Positions 27,573 through 36,987 of a DNA stretch of 64,000 bases are shown here, one piece after another. The notes under the pieces were generated by a model that did no database searches, was not told the DNA's origin, and saw only the letters and a list, made by a program, of their open reading frames with translations. The stretch's first letter is position 1. Each line of letters starts with the position of its first letter. This DNA is from Pelagibacterium sp. 26DY04 (GTDB lineage: Bacteria > Pseudomonadota > Alphaproteobacteria > Rhizobiales > Devosiaceae), in NCBI RefSeq assembly GCF_031202305.1, contig NZ_CP101731.1, forward strand, positions 2,046,001 to 2,110,000. The letters run 5' to 3'. The position numbers and the translations under genes are program-made.

Positions 27573-28609
27573 GCGCCACCTACCATTGTCCCCATCCCCT
27601 GACGGTTGAGGACATCCACAAATGCATCCGGCCCGCCGAAGCCGCCGGATTTGGTGATTAGCTTGAAGCGGCCGGCAACGGCAAGTGGAAGCCCCGGCAC
27701 CACTTCACCGAGCACCTCAAGCAGATCGATGCCGATAAAATCGAGCACGGCCTGAGCCGTCGCACCGCCGGAAACGACGAGCAGCGCATTGTCCGGTGGA
27801 TCGAGCGTCGCGACGGCCCTTGCGAGATTTTCCGAAACTGTGCCCGCATCGGCTCGCTGCGACCCAGGCGTCGCTTGGATGACGGTGATCGCGTCACTCA
27901 ACCTCGCCCCATCGGGCACCAGGCCATTGGGTGCGGGAAAATAGGCGATATCGGGAAAAGCCCGACGCAGATGGTCGACCTGTTCGAGCGTGATGGGGTC
28001 CGTCGATCCGATCACCACCAGGACCGGTCCACCATGCATGACCTTGCCCGCGCCCCGGCCTCCAATCCCCATGCGCTCAGCCTGCGCTTCAGCGAGCGCC
28101 CTCGCGCCGACAAGCAGATCGTAGCCGCCTCGCTGCAAAGCGGCATGGATATCGTCCTGCGTTGCGGCATCGGGAATGATCGCGCGCGCCGTATGATGGC
28201 CCAGGCGGCCGGCGACGTCGATGGGTGCATCGACGCCAAACCCGCCCAGCTTGCCATCGCGCACCCAGCGCCCGAAGGCCGGAATGGCGGGAACGACGAG
28301 CGCCTTGCTGAAGGTAAGCGCATCGAGTTCGGCCACCAGATTGCCCTTGAGGCGCGAGTCGATCTTCTTGAAGGCCTTAGTGCCCCTCGGAAACGCCCGC
28401 CACGCCGCCGCTGTCCTTTCGCACGCCTCTGCGGGCGCGACGTCGCGGCTATCGGTTGAGACCGCGACGACCCTGGCGCCCGTGTCTATGGCCTTTCCCA
28501 AAGCCGCCGGCGATAGGGCGACAATCGTGCGATGGCCGCACGCGGCAAAGGGCGCGGCGGAATCCAGCGCGCCCGAGAGATCGTCAGCGATGATCGCCAG
28601 TTCCGTCAT
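27569..28609 (-). CDS. Four-carbon acid sugar kinase family protein (DUF1537)
   Basis: A 346-residue protein, shorter than the usual ~420. The N-terminal domain has LAIIADDLSGALDSAAPFA and FKKIDSRLKGNLVAELDAL, the phosphoacceptor-site motifs; the C-terminal domain has VIGSTDPITLEQVDHLRRAF and a nucleotide-type LVVSGGATAQAVLDFIGID, ending with KSGGFGGPDAFVDVL. DUF1537 kinases phosphorylate four-carbon acids such as D-threonate, L-threonate or D-erythronate. The PdxA-like dehydrogenase in the divergent operon is the known partner type. The gene overlaps the ATPase start by four bases. Confidence 0.87.
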   Translation of the reverse strand: MTELAIIADDLSGALDSAAPFAACGHRTIVALSPAALGKAIDTGARVVAVSTDSRDVAPAEACERTAAAWRAFPRGTKAFKKIDSRLKGNLVAELDALTFSKALVVPAIPAFGRWVRDGKLGGFGVDAPIDVAGRLGHHTARAIIPDAATQDDIHAALQRGGYDLLVGARALAEAQAERMGIGGRGAGKVMHGGPVLVVIGSTDPITLEQVDHLRRAFPDIAYFPAPNGLVPDGARLSDAITVIQATPGSQRADAGTVSENLARAVATLDPPDNALLVVSGGATAQAVLDFIGIDLLEVLGEVVPGLPLAVAGRFKLITKSGGFGGPDAFVDVLNRQGMGTMVGGA

Positions 28610-30222
28610 GCGGAAGTGGCCGCCACGAGCCGTCTTTGGGCCTGGACATCCGGATCGGGGTCGAGATTGGCCGCCAGGAGCTTTTGCGTATAGGGGTGCC
28701 GGGGGGCGTTGAAGACCTGCTCGGTGGGACCGCGTTCCACGATCTCCCCCGATTTCATCACCAGCACCATATCGGCGAAATCCCGCACAACGCCAAGATC
28801 ATGGGCAATGAAGAGATAGGAGATGCCGAGCTTTTCCCGCAAACCGTCGAGCAGCGCCATCACCTGGGCCTGGACCGAAACGTCGAGGGCGGACACCGCC
28901 TCGTCACAGATAATCAGCTCAGGTTCGAAAGCGAGTGCCCGGGCGATGGCGATGCGCTGGCGCTGGCCACCCGAGAATTGATGCGGATAACGGTGGGCGT
29001 GCTCAGGTAACAGGCCGACCTGTTCGAGCAGTTCGGCCACCCGGGCGCGACGCGCCTTGCGGTCCGGCATCAAGCGGTGAATGTCCCAGGCCTCGGATAT
29101 GAGCTGATAGACCGACATGCGCGGATTGAGCGACTGCGTGGGGTCCTGAAACACCATCTGGATGTCACGGCGCACGGCGAGCAATTCGCGTGCCGGCATG
29201 ATGATGAGGTCCCTGCCCTTCCACAGCGCCTTTCCGCTATCGGCTTTTTCGAGGCGCAGAATGGTGCGCGCCAGGGTCGATTTGCCCGATCCGCTCTCGC
29301 CGACCACGGCGAGGCTCTGCCCGCGTGCCAGCGAAAAGGAAACCCCGTTTAGCGCCGTGAAATTGCCATAGGTCTTGGCAAGATCGGTCACCTCGAGCAG
29401 AACCGGCGCCTCTTTTGCCGGCTGCTTGATCTCGCCCTTGCCCGGCGCGGCGCCGATGAGTTTGCGCGTATAGGGGTGCTGTGGATTGTGATAAACCTCG
29501 CGGGCAGTTCCCCGCTCGACGATCTCCCCCTCGTTCATCACGATCACCCGGTCCGCGATTTCGGCGACCACGCCCAGATCGTGGGTGATGAGCACGAGCC
29601 CCATACCTGTTTCGGCCTGCAACTCCTTCAGCAGCGTCAGCACCTCGGCCTGTATCGTGACATCGAGCGCCGTGGTGGGCTCGTCGGCGATCAAGATGTC
29701 TGGCTTAAGCATCAGCGCCATGGCGATCATCAGGCGCTGGCGCTGTCCGCCCGAGAACTCGTGCGGATACTTCCTCAGCGCCTTTTCCGGTTCGGGCAGT
29801 CCCACCCGCGTCACCAGTTCCAGAGCCCGCGCGCGAGCCATCTCGAGCGGACGGCCATGGGCCGTCATCATCTCGATGATCTGCCAACCCACCGTATAGA
29901 CCGGATTGAGGTGTCCCAGCGGATCCTGGAAGATCATCGCGATCCGCTTGCCATTGAGCGCCCGGTGCTCCTCATAGCTGACCTTGAGCAGGTCCTTGCC
30001 CTCGAACATCACCTCCCCGCTCACCACCTCGGCAGGCGGGATATCGAGCAGGTTCATGACCGCCGATGCGGACACCGATTTGCCCGATCCGCTCTCTCCG
30101 AGGATGGCCAGCGTCTCTCCGCGATCCACCGACCAGGAGACATTGCGCACGGCATGCACCGTCCCGCGCGCGGTGTGAAAATCAACCGACAGGTTGCGGA
30201 CGGCGAGCAGGGCTTGAGTCAT
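28606..30222 (-). CDS. Dipeptide/nickel-type ABC transporter, fused double ATPase (DppD-DppF)
   Basis: A 538-residue protein with two complete ATPase halves. Half one: LGESGSGKSVSASAVMNLL, FSGGQRQRLMIAMALMLKPD, ILIADEPTTALDVT. Half two from residue ~275: VVGESGSGKSTLARTILRLE, FSGGQRQRIAIARALAFEP, LIICDEAVSALDVS. Each half ends with the oligopeptide-type C terminus (HNPQHPYTRKLIGA; NAPRHPYTQKLLAA). It powers the two permeases encoded just upstream. Both catalytic Glu residues are kept. Confidence 0.95.
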   Translation of the reverse strand: MTQALLAVRNLSVDFHTARGTVHAVRNVSWSVDRGETLAILGESGSGKSVSASAVMNLLDIPPAEVVSGEVMFEGKDLLKVSYEEHRALNGKRIAMIFQDPLGHLNPVYTVGWQIIEMMTAHGRPLEMARARALELVTRVGLPEPEKALRKYPHEFSGGQRQRLMIAMALMLKPDILIADEPTTALDVTIQAEVLTLLKELQAETGMGLVLITHDLGVVAEIADRVIVMNEGEIVERGTAREVYHNPQHPYTRKLIGAAPGKGEIKQPAKEAPVLLEVTDLAKTYGNFTALNGVSFSLARGQSLAVVGESGSGKSTLARTILRLEKADSGKALWKGRDLIIMPARELLAVRRDIQMVFQDPTQSLNPRMSVYQLISEAWDIHRLMPDRKARRARVAELLEQVGLLPEHAHRYPHQFSGGQRQRIAIARALAFEPELIICDEAVSALDVSVQAQVMALLDGLREKLGISYLFIAHDLGVVRDFADMVLVMKSGEIVERGPTEQVFNAPRHPYTQKLLAANLDPDPDVQAQRRLVAATSA

Positions 30223-31142
30223 GTCCTGTCCTTTCGGCTTTCAAGACGCCAGCGCTGGGCCGGATCGAGCGCGATACGCATCCAGTTGGAGAGCAGGTTG
30301 AGCGCCAGGGCGGTGATGACGATCATCAGCCCCGGCCAGAAGGCCAGCCACCAGGCCGAGTTGAGATAGGGCCGCCCCTGGCTGACCATTAGGCCCCAGG
30401 TGATGTTGGGCGGCTGAATGCCGATACCCAGGAACGAGAGCGAGGATTCGGCCAGCATGACGAAGGCGAAATCAAGCGTCGCGATGGTAATCAGCGTCGG
30501 GGCGATGATCGGCAGGATATGGCGGAAAATGATGCGCCAGTGGGAGGCGCCCATCACCACCGCCGCCTGCACGAACATGCGTTCGCGCACTTCGAGCACT
30601 TCGGCGCGCGTGGTGCGCAGATAGATGGGAATGCGGGTGATTGCGAGCACCAGGATCATGTTGGGGATCGAAGGCCCGAGAACATAGAGCACCACCACGG
30701 CAAGCAGCAGCGAGGGGAAGGACATGATGACGTCCGCAAGCCGCATGATGACCTGCGAAACGGTCTTGCCCATATAGCCGGCGATCAGCCCGAACAGCGC
30801 CCCCACTGTCAGGGCGGAAAGCACGGCGCCGGCGGCAACCATCATCGTGCTTTGCGCCGCGACGATCAGACGGGCCAGCATCGGCCGGCCCAGCGTGTCG
30901 CCGCCGAGCACGAAAATCCAGCCGCGTGAGAGATCGAACGGCGGGCTGTTGCGTCCGCGCAGGTTCTGGTCGGTCGCCAGCTCTCCGAGGAGCGGCGGGC
31001 CGAAAACCGCGCAGGCGATGATGATGAGCAACACCACCGCCGAAGCAAAGGCCAGCTTGTCCCTCCACAGCATGGAAAGAAGCGCCCTGCCCTTGCCCGA
31101 GGGCTTGGCAGGCGAAGCTGACGTGAGAGATGTGTCGGTCAT
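30219..31142 (-). CDS. Dipeptide-type ABC transporter permease (DppC family)
   Basis: A 307-residue membrane protein. An N-terminal cytoplasmic tail precedes the first helix (LAFASAVVLLIIIACAVFG) and the region with LGGDTLGRPMLARLIVAAQ; the EAA loop is AAVVMGASHWRIIFRHILPIIAPT. It pairs with the DppB-type gene 11 bases upstream. The start and stop overlap neighbouring genes by a few bases. Confidence 0.94.
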   Translation of the reverse strand: MTDTSLTSASPAKPSGKGRALLSMLWRDKLAFASAVVLLIIIACAVFGPPLLGELATDQNLRGRNSPPFDLSRGWIFVLGGDTLGRPMLARLIVAAQSTMMVAAGAVLSALTVGALFGLIAGYMGKTVSQVIMRLADVIMSFPSLLLAVVVLYVLGPSIPNMILVLAITRIPIYLRTTRAEVLEVRERMFVQAAVVMGASHWRIIFRHILPIIAPTLITIATLDFAFVMLAESSLSFLGIGIQPPNITWGLMVSQGRPYLNSAWWLAFWPGLMIVITALALNLLSNWMRIALDPAQRWRLESRKDRT

Positions 31143-31153
31143 CGGGGCGCTCC

Positions 31154-32077
31154 TTACTGCCGGATGCGCGGATCGAGGATCGAATAGGCGATGTCGATCA
31201 GGATGTTCATGATGAAAATGGCGATGGCGGTGACGAGGATTGCGGCCATGACCACGTTGAAATCGCGCTGCAGGATGGAATCGATCATCAGCTTGCCGAC
31301 GCCGGGAAATCCGAAGATCGTTTCCACGATCACCGCGCCGTTGAGCAGCGCCGCCGCCTGATCGCCGATTACGGTGATGACCGGCAGCATGGCGTTGCGC
31401 AGGGTGTGTACGAAGATGATGGGGCGGTTCTTGACGCCCTTGGCACGCGCCGTCTTGACGTAGGGGGCCGCAAGCGCGGACAGCATGGAGCCCCGCACCA
31501 CCTGCACGATCAGCCCGAACGGGCGGATGAACAGCACCGCGACGGGCATGATCCAGTGCCAGGGCGTTCCCACCCCCGATGTGGGCAGCCAGCCCAGATT
31601 GATGGCGAAAAGCACGATGGCGACAATGGCGATCCAGAAATCGGGCGCCGAAGCCCCGATCAGCGAAACGACCGAAATGCCACGATCGATGATGCCGCCC
31701 ACATTGAAGGCGGCGATGGCGCCCAGAACGATGGCGGCGGCGACCACCAGGGTCATGGTGATCAGGGCCAGCGGCAGCGTCCAGGCATAGGCCTCCAGCA
31801 CCACATCGATGGCAGGCCGGGCCTGGCGCAGCGACTCCCCGAGATCGAGCCGGAGCACGTCCATGACATACATACTGAACTGCTCGATGACCGGACGATC
31901 CAATCCGTGAAGCGCGCGGAACTGCTGCTTCATCTCCTCGGTCGCGTCGATCGGAAGAAACAGCGCCGCCGGATCACCCGTCAGGCGCGAGAGAAAGAAG
32001 ACCATCACCATGAGGACAATCAGCGAAAAGAAGCTGGCAATCGCTCTCTGGCCGACCAGTTTGATCATGGGTGTCAC
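31154..32077 (-). CDS. Dipeptide-type ABC transporter permease (DppB family)
   Basis: A 307-residue membrane protein with the DppB N-terminal layout (LSRLTGDPAALFLPIDATEEMKQQFRALHGLDRPVIEQF) and EAA loop KTARAKGVKNRPIIFVHTLRNAMLPVI. ATG 32077 is used; ATG 32068 (MIKLVG) is possible. It is separated from the binding-protein gene by a spacer with a strong stem-loop. Confidence 0.94.
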   Translation of the reverse strand: MTPMIKLVGQRAIASFFSLIVLMVMVFFLSRLTGDPAALFLPIDATEEMKQQFRALHGLDRPVIEQFSMYVMDVLRLDLGESLRQARPAIDVVLEAYAWTLPLALITMTLVVAAAIVLGAIAAFNVGGIIDRGISVVSLIGASAPDFWIAIVAIVLFAINLGWLPTSGVGTPWHWIMPVAVLFIRPFGLIVQVVRGSMLSALAAPYVKTARAKGVKNRPIIFVHTLRNAMLPVITVIGDQAAALLNGAVIVETIFGFPGVGKLMIDSILQRDFNVVMAAILVTAIAIFIMNILIDIAYSILDPRIRQ

Positions 32078-32094
32078 CGATCCGTTTTCGAAAA

Positions 32095-32122
32095 GGGCGG
32101 CGCCGGCTCTCCGACGCCGCCC
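32095..32122 (-). promoter_or_regulatory. Stem-loop between binding-protein and permease genes
   Basis: On the minus strand GGGCGGCG pairs perfectly with CGCCGCCC around a 12-base loop, followed by TTTTCG. It stands 20 bases after the binding-protein stop and may act as a leaky terminator that lowers permease expression. Confidence 0.65.
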
Positions 32123-32142
32123 GTCAATGCTTCGTCAGGGCT

Positions 32143-33648
32143 CTAGTTGAAGCCGATCTCGGAGAGCTGGAGCTGCGAGTTGGTGGCAATGGTGGGACGG
32201 AAATCCAACCGTTCGCTCACCCGGCTGTGCCCGACCATGTGGAACAGGAGCACGTCGGCATAAAGCTCGTCATGGACCACCGCGAAGAGCTCGGACCAGA
32301 GCGCGGAACGCTCGTCTCCGGTCGCGGCCGTTGCGCGTTCGATCAGGTCATCCACCTCTGGATCGGCAATGCCCGACTGGGTGCCTTCGCTGTGATATTT
32401 GAAGGCGGCCGAGAACACCGGATCACCGCGGCTGTTATCGTGCTGGGCAAGGATCAGGCGCGTGCCTTCGCTTTCCGGATAGGGCTTGGAGTAATACTGC
32501 TCGTGCTCGGCCACTTCCACCATGCGCAGGGTCGCGTTGAACCCGACATCGGTCAGCATCTGGGTCAGCGCTTCGGCAACTTCAGCCACGTTGGGAAAGT
32601 TCTCGGTCCGCGCGATGATCTCGATGGGCAAGCTCACATCGACCCCATCGGCCTCCGCTTCGGCCAGGAGCTGGCGCGCCAGGTCGGGATCGAAGGCATG
32701 CGGCACGAGATCGCCGTTCCAGCCGAGCGTGGTCGGCGGAACGATGGCCACGGCAAGGTCGGTGCCTTCGGCCAAAAGCGTTCCGATAAACGCCTCGCGA
32801 TCGATCGCATGGTTCAGCGCCTGGCGGACGCGAAGATCGCTGGTGGGCGCGTCGGCGCTATCGATCCGCAGATAGACGGTTTCGGAATTGGGATAGCTGA
32901 AGTCGGTCGCCGGGTTAGTGGCTTCCAGTTCGGTGATCTGGGGCGCGATATCGGCCTCCCCGGTTTCCACCATGGCGGCGCGCACGGCAGCCTCGCTGCG
33001 GAAGACGTAGCGGGCCGAAGTCACTTCCGGCTGCTCGCCCCAATAGTCGTCGCGGCGGTCAAGCTGGATGTATTGGCCGATAGCCCGATCGGAAAGCACG
33101 TAAGGTCCGGTACCGATCGGTTCGTCGACAAACTCCATCGGCGTTTCCGACGGCACGATGGTCACCAGCGTCATCAGCAGCGGCAGGATCGGCTGGGCCG
33201 GCTCGGCCGTGATATCGATCGTCAGGTCATCGACGACCTCGAAGCTGAGTTCGGTATCGGCGAAATAGCGGGCACTCTCGCAGGTGATCTGATCGGAGAA
33301 CACGCGCGCAAAGGAGTGTTCAACGTCGGCGGCATCAAAGCTCGTGCCGTCCGAGAACGAGACGTCCGGGCGCAGGTTGAAGCGCCAGGTGCCCTCCCCG
33401 AGATCTTCCCAGCTTTCAGCCAACCTTGGCATCAGCCCCGCATCGCCCCGCACGTCGAGCTGGGTGAGCGTCTCGCTGATATTCTGCATGATGACGCGGC
33501 CGATGTTGGAACGGGTCGCCATGCAGGGCTCGACAAGATCGAGCTCCTCGCTGAGCACCACGGTGATGTCGGTATTGTCCTGCGCAAGCGCGGGGCTCAC
33601 GGCGGTCGACGTAAGCAAAGCGCCGGCAATCAGATATCTCAGAGTCAA
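32143..33648 (-). CDS. Dipeptide-type ABC transporter substrate-binding protein (SBP family 5)
   Basis: A 501-residue periplasmic protein. Signal peptide (M)TLRYLIAGALLTSTAVSPALA is followed by QDNTDITVVLSEELDLVEPCM. Family-5 motifs include ALNHAIDREAFIGTLLAEGTDLA and LPLLMTLVTIVPSE. No ATG fits before the signal peptide; the start is TTG 33648, preceded by GGGAGGA at five bases, so I assign a TTG start. It is first in the leftward operon. Family-5 proteins bind peptides but also oligosaccharides and opines, and here the catabolic neighbours suggest a sugar-like ligand. Confidence 0.93.
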   Translation of the reverse strand: MTLRYLIAGALLTSTAVSPALAQDNTDITVVLSEELDLVEPCMATRSNIGRVIMQNISETLTQLDVRGDAGLMPRLAESWEDLGEGTWRFNLRPDVSFSDGTSFDAADVEHSFARVFSDQITCESARYFADTELSFEVVDDLTIDITAEPAQPILPLLMTLVTIVPSETPMEFVDEPIGTGPYVLSDRAIGQYIQLDRRDDYWGEQPEVTSARYVFRSEAAVRAAMVETGEADIAPQITELEATNPATDFSYPNSETVYLRIDSADAPTSDLRVRQALNHAIDREAFIGTLLAEGTDLAVAIVPPTTLGWNGDLVPHAFDPDLARQLLAEAEADGVDVSLPIEIIARTENFPNVAEVAEALTQMLTDVGFNATLRMVEVAEHEQYYSKPYPESEGTRLILAQHDNSRGDPVFSAAFKYHSEGTQSGIADPEVDDLIERATAATGDERSALWSELFAVVHDELYADVLLFHMVGHSRVSERLDFRPTIATNSQLQLSEIGFN

Positions 33649-33844
33649 TGCTTCCTCCCTTGGCAGCGTCCTGTAGCGGCTGGACGGCGCTGCCCGAGCG
33701 CCCAGCGGCGATAACGTGACCCGGCTCGACAGCCGAACCCGCACCACTATCCAACTCCGCCGCCATAGTTGTCAAACTAAAATTCGAGATGTCATCGCAA
33801 ACCGAGATTTTTGCCTATCTATCTAATTGTTTTCATTTGTATTT

Positions 33845-33860
33845 TTTTCATATATGAAAA
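33845..33860. promoter_or_regulatory. Perfect AT-rich palindrome in the divergent promoter region
   Basis: TTTTCATATATGAAAA is a perfect 16-base palindrome in the AT-rich spacer between the importer operon and the sialidase-led operon. It is a good operator candidate for a dimeric regulator, for example the FadR-type protein of this cluster. TTGACA at 33892-33897 may be the rightward -35 box, and a leftward TTGACA lies near 33770. Confidence 0.45.
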
Positions 33861-33944
33861 TTCTCATTACAAATTATGGGACATGAATAACTTGACAACA
33901 TTGCTAACACGGTGAAGGTAAAGGCACGCGAAGTGGGAGGGACC

Positions 33945-35114
33945 ATGTCTCCGGACGATATTGCCACAGCCATGACGGGGCGGCTGACACCAGGGAAATC
34001 AGGCCGCGTGGAGGCGTTCTTGCCCTCGCCCATGGTTCAGAATCACGCCGCCTTCATCGAGCGCCTGGATGACGGGACGCTCGCCTGCCTCTGGTTCGGT
34101 GGAACGCTGGAAGGCAAATCGGATATCTCGATCTTCGGCAGCACGCTCGCGCCCGGTGCCGATCAATGGAGCGCCCCGATCCAGCTTTCCGACGACCTCG
34201 ATCGTTCCGAGCAAAATCCCGTGCTCGCCCATAACGGGCGCGGCTGGCAGCTCTTCCACACCGCCCAACCCGCCGGCAATCAGGACGAATGCCTGCTGCG
34301 CGCGCGCAATATCTCGCTGACCGGCGGACGCCTGACCGCCGATGCGCCGCGCACCATCGATCTGCCGCTCGGCTGCTTCATCCGCGGGCGCTTCGTGCGC
34401 CGGACGGACGGGGCATGGATGATGCCGATCTTCCGTTGCGTTTCCCGTCCCGGCCAACGCTGGACGGGCAGCCACGACACGGCGGCCGTCGGTGTGAGCC
34501 ATGACGACGGAGAAACGTGGTCGCTCCAGGAGGTGCCGGGCTCCATCGGATCGGTGCACATGACCATCGTTCCGCTCGATGGCGAGCGCATGGTCGCCTT
34601 CTATCGCCGCCGGCAGTCCGATTTCGTCCACCGTTCGGTCAGCGAAGATGGCGGGGTGACCTGGTCGCCCCCTGAGCCCACGGACGTGCCCAACAACAAC
34701 TCCTCGATCAACGTGGTCCGGCTCGCCGACGGCCGCCTTGCCATGATCTGCAATCCCGTCTCGGCGGCCACCTCGACGGACCGGCGCGCCTCGCTCTACG
34801 ACGAAATCGAGGAGGGCGACGACCGACCCGACGCCACCGGCGGCTGCGAGCCGATCTGGGGCGTGCCGCGCGCCCCGCTGACCCTGTGCATTTCGACCGA
34901 CGAGGGCCGGACCTTCCCACAGCGCCGGATCGTCGACGACAGCCCCGGCACGTGCCTTTCCAACAATTCGGAAGACGGCCGCAACAAGGAGCTGTCCTAT
35001 CCTTATCTGCTCGAAGGAGATGATGGCGCGCTTCACCTCGCCTACACCTACTTCCGGCGTGCAATCAAATATGTCCGCCTCCCCCAGGGCTGGATCGACG
35101 GAGAAGAAGCGTGA
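33945..35114 (+). CDS. Sialidase/BNR-repeat family protein (cytoplasmic)
   Basis: A 389-residue six-bladed propeller of the exo-alpha-sialidase superfamily. Asp-box repeats (S-x-D-x-G-x-T) are visible: [28 protein letters not shown] and [44 protein letters not shown] marks the N-terminal blade. ATG 33945 follows GGGAGGG; a GTG at 33912 is a poorer start. No signal peptide is present, so it should act inside the cell on an imported compound. Related non-sialidase members occur in sugar-acid clusters, so sialic acid should not be assumed. Confidence 0.82.
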   Translation: MSPDDIATAMTGRLTPGKSGRVEAFLPSPMVQNHAAFIERLDDGTLACLWFGGTLEGKSDISIFGSTLAPGADQWSAPIQLSDDLDRSEQNPVLAHNGRGWQLFHTAQPAGNQDECLLRARNISLTGGRLTADAPRTIDLPLGCFIRGRFVRRTDGAWMMPIFRCVSRPGQRWTGSHDTAAVGVSHDDGETWSLQEVPGSIGSVHMTIVPLDGERMVAFYRRRQSDFVHRSVSEDGGVTWSPPEPTDVPNNNSSINVVRLADGRLAMICNPVSAATSTDRRASLYDEIEEGDDRPDATGGCEPIWGVPRAPLTLCISTDEGRTFPQRRIVDDSPGTCLSNNSEDGRNKELSYPYLLEGDDGALHLAYTYFRRAIKYVRLPQGWIDGEEA

Positions 35115-36061
35115 GCGATACGATCGGCATCACAATGGGCGATCCGGCGGGCGTCGGGCCGGAAATCACCGTCAGGGCCATCGCCGAGATGAGCGAGGCC
35201 GACCGGGCGCGCACCCGCATCTACGGTCACCGCCAGACTTTGGAAAAGGCTCTCGAAAGCTCGGGCCTTTCGCTCGATCTCGATCCGCTGGTCGCTGATA
35301 TCGAGATCGATGGGGGCGTTCTGCCCTGGGGCAAGCTCGATGCGCGCGCCGGCGATGCCGCTTACCGCTTCATTGCCAGCGCCGTCTCGGATGCCAGCGC
35401 CGACAAGATCGGCTGCATCGTGACAGCTCCGATCAACAAGGAAGCGCTCAACCTGGCCGGACACCACTATGACGGCCATACCGGCATGCTGGCCGCGCTG
35501 ACCGGTCAGCGTTCGGCCTTCATGCTGCTGGCGTCCGAGCGGCTCAAGGTGATCCACGTCTCGACCCACGTTTCGCTCAAGACGGCGATCGACCGGGCGA
35601 CGCCCGAACGCATCCTCGCCACCATCCGCGCGGGCAACGATCATCTCAAGCGGATCGGCTACAAAAAGCCGCGCATCGCAGTGGCCGGGATCAATCCCCA
35701 TTGCGGCGAGAACGGCCTGTTCGGAACCGAAGATGACGAACAGATCGTCCCGGCCGTCGAGATGGCGCGAGCCGAGGGGATCGATGTGGCCGGCCCCATC
35801 TCGGCGGATACAGTCTACTACCGCGCCTATAACGGCGCCTTCGATCTGGTGGTCGCGCAATATCACGACCAGGGCCATATCCCCATAAAGCTGGTCGCCT
35901 TCGATACGGCGGTCAATGTCTCGCTCGGCCTGCCCATCGACCGCACGTCCGTCGATCACGGCACGGCCTTCGACATCGCCGGCACCGGCAAGGCCAACCA
36001 CACCAACATGAACGCCGCCATAGCTTATGCGCGCAAGCTGGCAGCTGGGAGAGCACGATGA
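35111..36061 (+). CDS. PdxA-family 4-phosphate dehydrogenase (PdxA2-like, probable 4-phospho-threonate/erythronate dehydrogenase)
   Basis: A 316-residue NAD-dependent oxidative decarboxylase of the PdxA family: [34 protein letters not shown] with metal/substrate His, [35 protein letters not shown] and [20 protein letters not shown]. True pdxA normally neighbours surA/ksgA; here it lies with a DUF1537 kinase, DapA-type aldolase and dehydrogenase, as PdxA2 proteins of four-carbon acid degradation do. Those convert 4-phospho-D-threonate or -erythronate to dihydroxyacetone phosphate and CO2. It overlaps both neighbours by four bases. Confidence 0.88.
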   Translation: MSDTIGITMGDPAGVGPEITVRAIAEMSEADRARTRIYGHRQTLEKALESSGLSLDLDPLVADIEIDGGVLPWGKLDARAGDAAYRFIASAVSDASADKIGCIVTAPINKEALNLAGHHYDGHTGMLAALTGQRSAFMLLASERLKVIHVSTHVSLKTAIDRATPERILATIRAGNDHLKRIGYKKPRIAVAGINPHCGENGLFGTEDDEQIVPAVEMARAEGIDVAGPISADTVYYRAYNGAFDLVVAQYHDQGHIPIKLVAFDTAVNVSLGLPIDRTSVDHGTAFDIAGTGKANHTNMNAAIAYARKLAAGRAR

Positions 36062-36987
36062 ACCCTGCCCGCGACCTTCCCATCAGCGGCGTGTTCTGCG
36101 CCGCCGCCACGCCGATCCTCGATAGCGGTGAGCCCGATCACCCCATCTTTGCCAGCCACTGCAAGGCCCTGCTGGAGGAAGGCTGCGACGGCATTGCGCT
36201 GCTGGGGACCACCGGGGAGGCCAATTCGTTTTCCATTGCGCAACGGCAGGCTTTGCTCGACGATCTCATCGTCGCGGGCGTCGATCCCCGGCGCCTCATG
36301 CCGGGAACCTCGCAGACGAATGTCGCCGACAGCGTGACCCTCACCCGGCACGCCGTCGAATGCGGCGTTGCTGCCTGCGTGGTGTTGCCGCCCTTCTACT
36401 ACAAGGGCGTGAGCGACGAGGGCCTGTTCCGCTTTTATGCCGAGCTCATCGAAAAGGTGGGCAGCAACGATCTGCGGATCGTCCTCTACCACATTCCACC
36501 CATCGCCCAGGTCGGGCTGTCGATGGAATTGGTTGCTCGTCTGGTCGAGCATTTCCCCGGTATCGTCGTGGGCATCAAGGACAGCTCGGGCAAGCTCGAG
36601 AGCATGCAGGGTTTTGCCAGCACCTTCCGCGATTTCTCCGTCTTCTCGGGAGCCGATCCGTTCATGCTGCCCCTGCTCCGGTCCGGTGGCGCCGGCTGCA
36701 TCACGTCAAGCTCGAACCTCATCGCCCATCATCTGCGCTTGGTTTTCGACAACTGGTTCGATCCGGCCCGTACTGGCGAGGTGGATCGTGCTCAGGAGCG
36801 TATCGATGCCTGGCGCAATCTCTCCAACGCTTATGTGCAGCTTCCGACCGTCAAGGCAATGCTGGCCCGGCGACGGAACCATGACGGCTGGACGCGCGTG
36901 CGCCCGCCCCTGGTCGAACTCGGGCCGGACGAGATCGAAACGGTCTGGCGACGGATGGAAGAACTCGAGGCTATCGAAAATGACTGA
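36058..36987 (+). CDS. DapA-family (dihydrodipicolinate synthase / N-acetylneuraminate lyase superfamily) aldolase
   Basis: A 309-residue class I aldolase. The pyruvate site [18 protein letters not shown], the proton-relay Tyr in [16 protein letters not shown] and the Schiff-base Lys in [14 protein letters not shown] are all present. Members cleave or form 2-keto-3-deoxy acids through pyruvate; a housekeeping dapA role is unlikely in this operon. With a sialidase-like protein upstream it could act as an ulosonic or 2-keto-3-deoxy sugar acid lyase. Its end overlaps the dehydrogenase start. Confidence 0.86.
   Translation: MNPARDLPISGVFCAAATPILDSGEPDHPIFASHCKALLEEGCDGIALLGTTGEANSFSIAQRQALLDDLIVAGVDPRRLMPGTSQTNVADSVTLTRHAVECGVAACVVLPPFYYKGVSDEGLFRFYAELIEKVGSNDLRIVLYHIPPIAQVGLSMELVARLVEHFPGIVVGIKDSSGKLESMQGFASTFRDFSVFSGADPFMLPLLRSGGAGCITSSSNLIAHHLRLVFDNWFDPARTGEVDRAQERIDAWRNLSNAYVQLPTVKAMLARRRNHDGWTRVRPPLVELGPDEIETVWRRMEELEAIEND

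Noticed and set aside
30472..32146. Long plus-strand frames over the dipeptide permeases
   Set aside because: They are low-complexity His/Asp/Gly-rich shadows of permease genes on the minus strand.
35111..36061. Housekeeping pdxA for vitamin B6 synthesis
   Set aside because: Context is a sugar-acid cluster with a DUF1537 kinase, not surA/ksgA; PdxA2 is more likely, though sequence alone does not settle it.
36058..36987. Housekeeping dapA for lysine synthesis
   Set aside because: Operon overlap with PdxA-like and iron-type dehydrogenases points to a catabolic aldolase.
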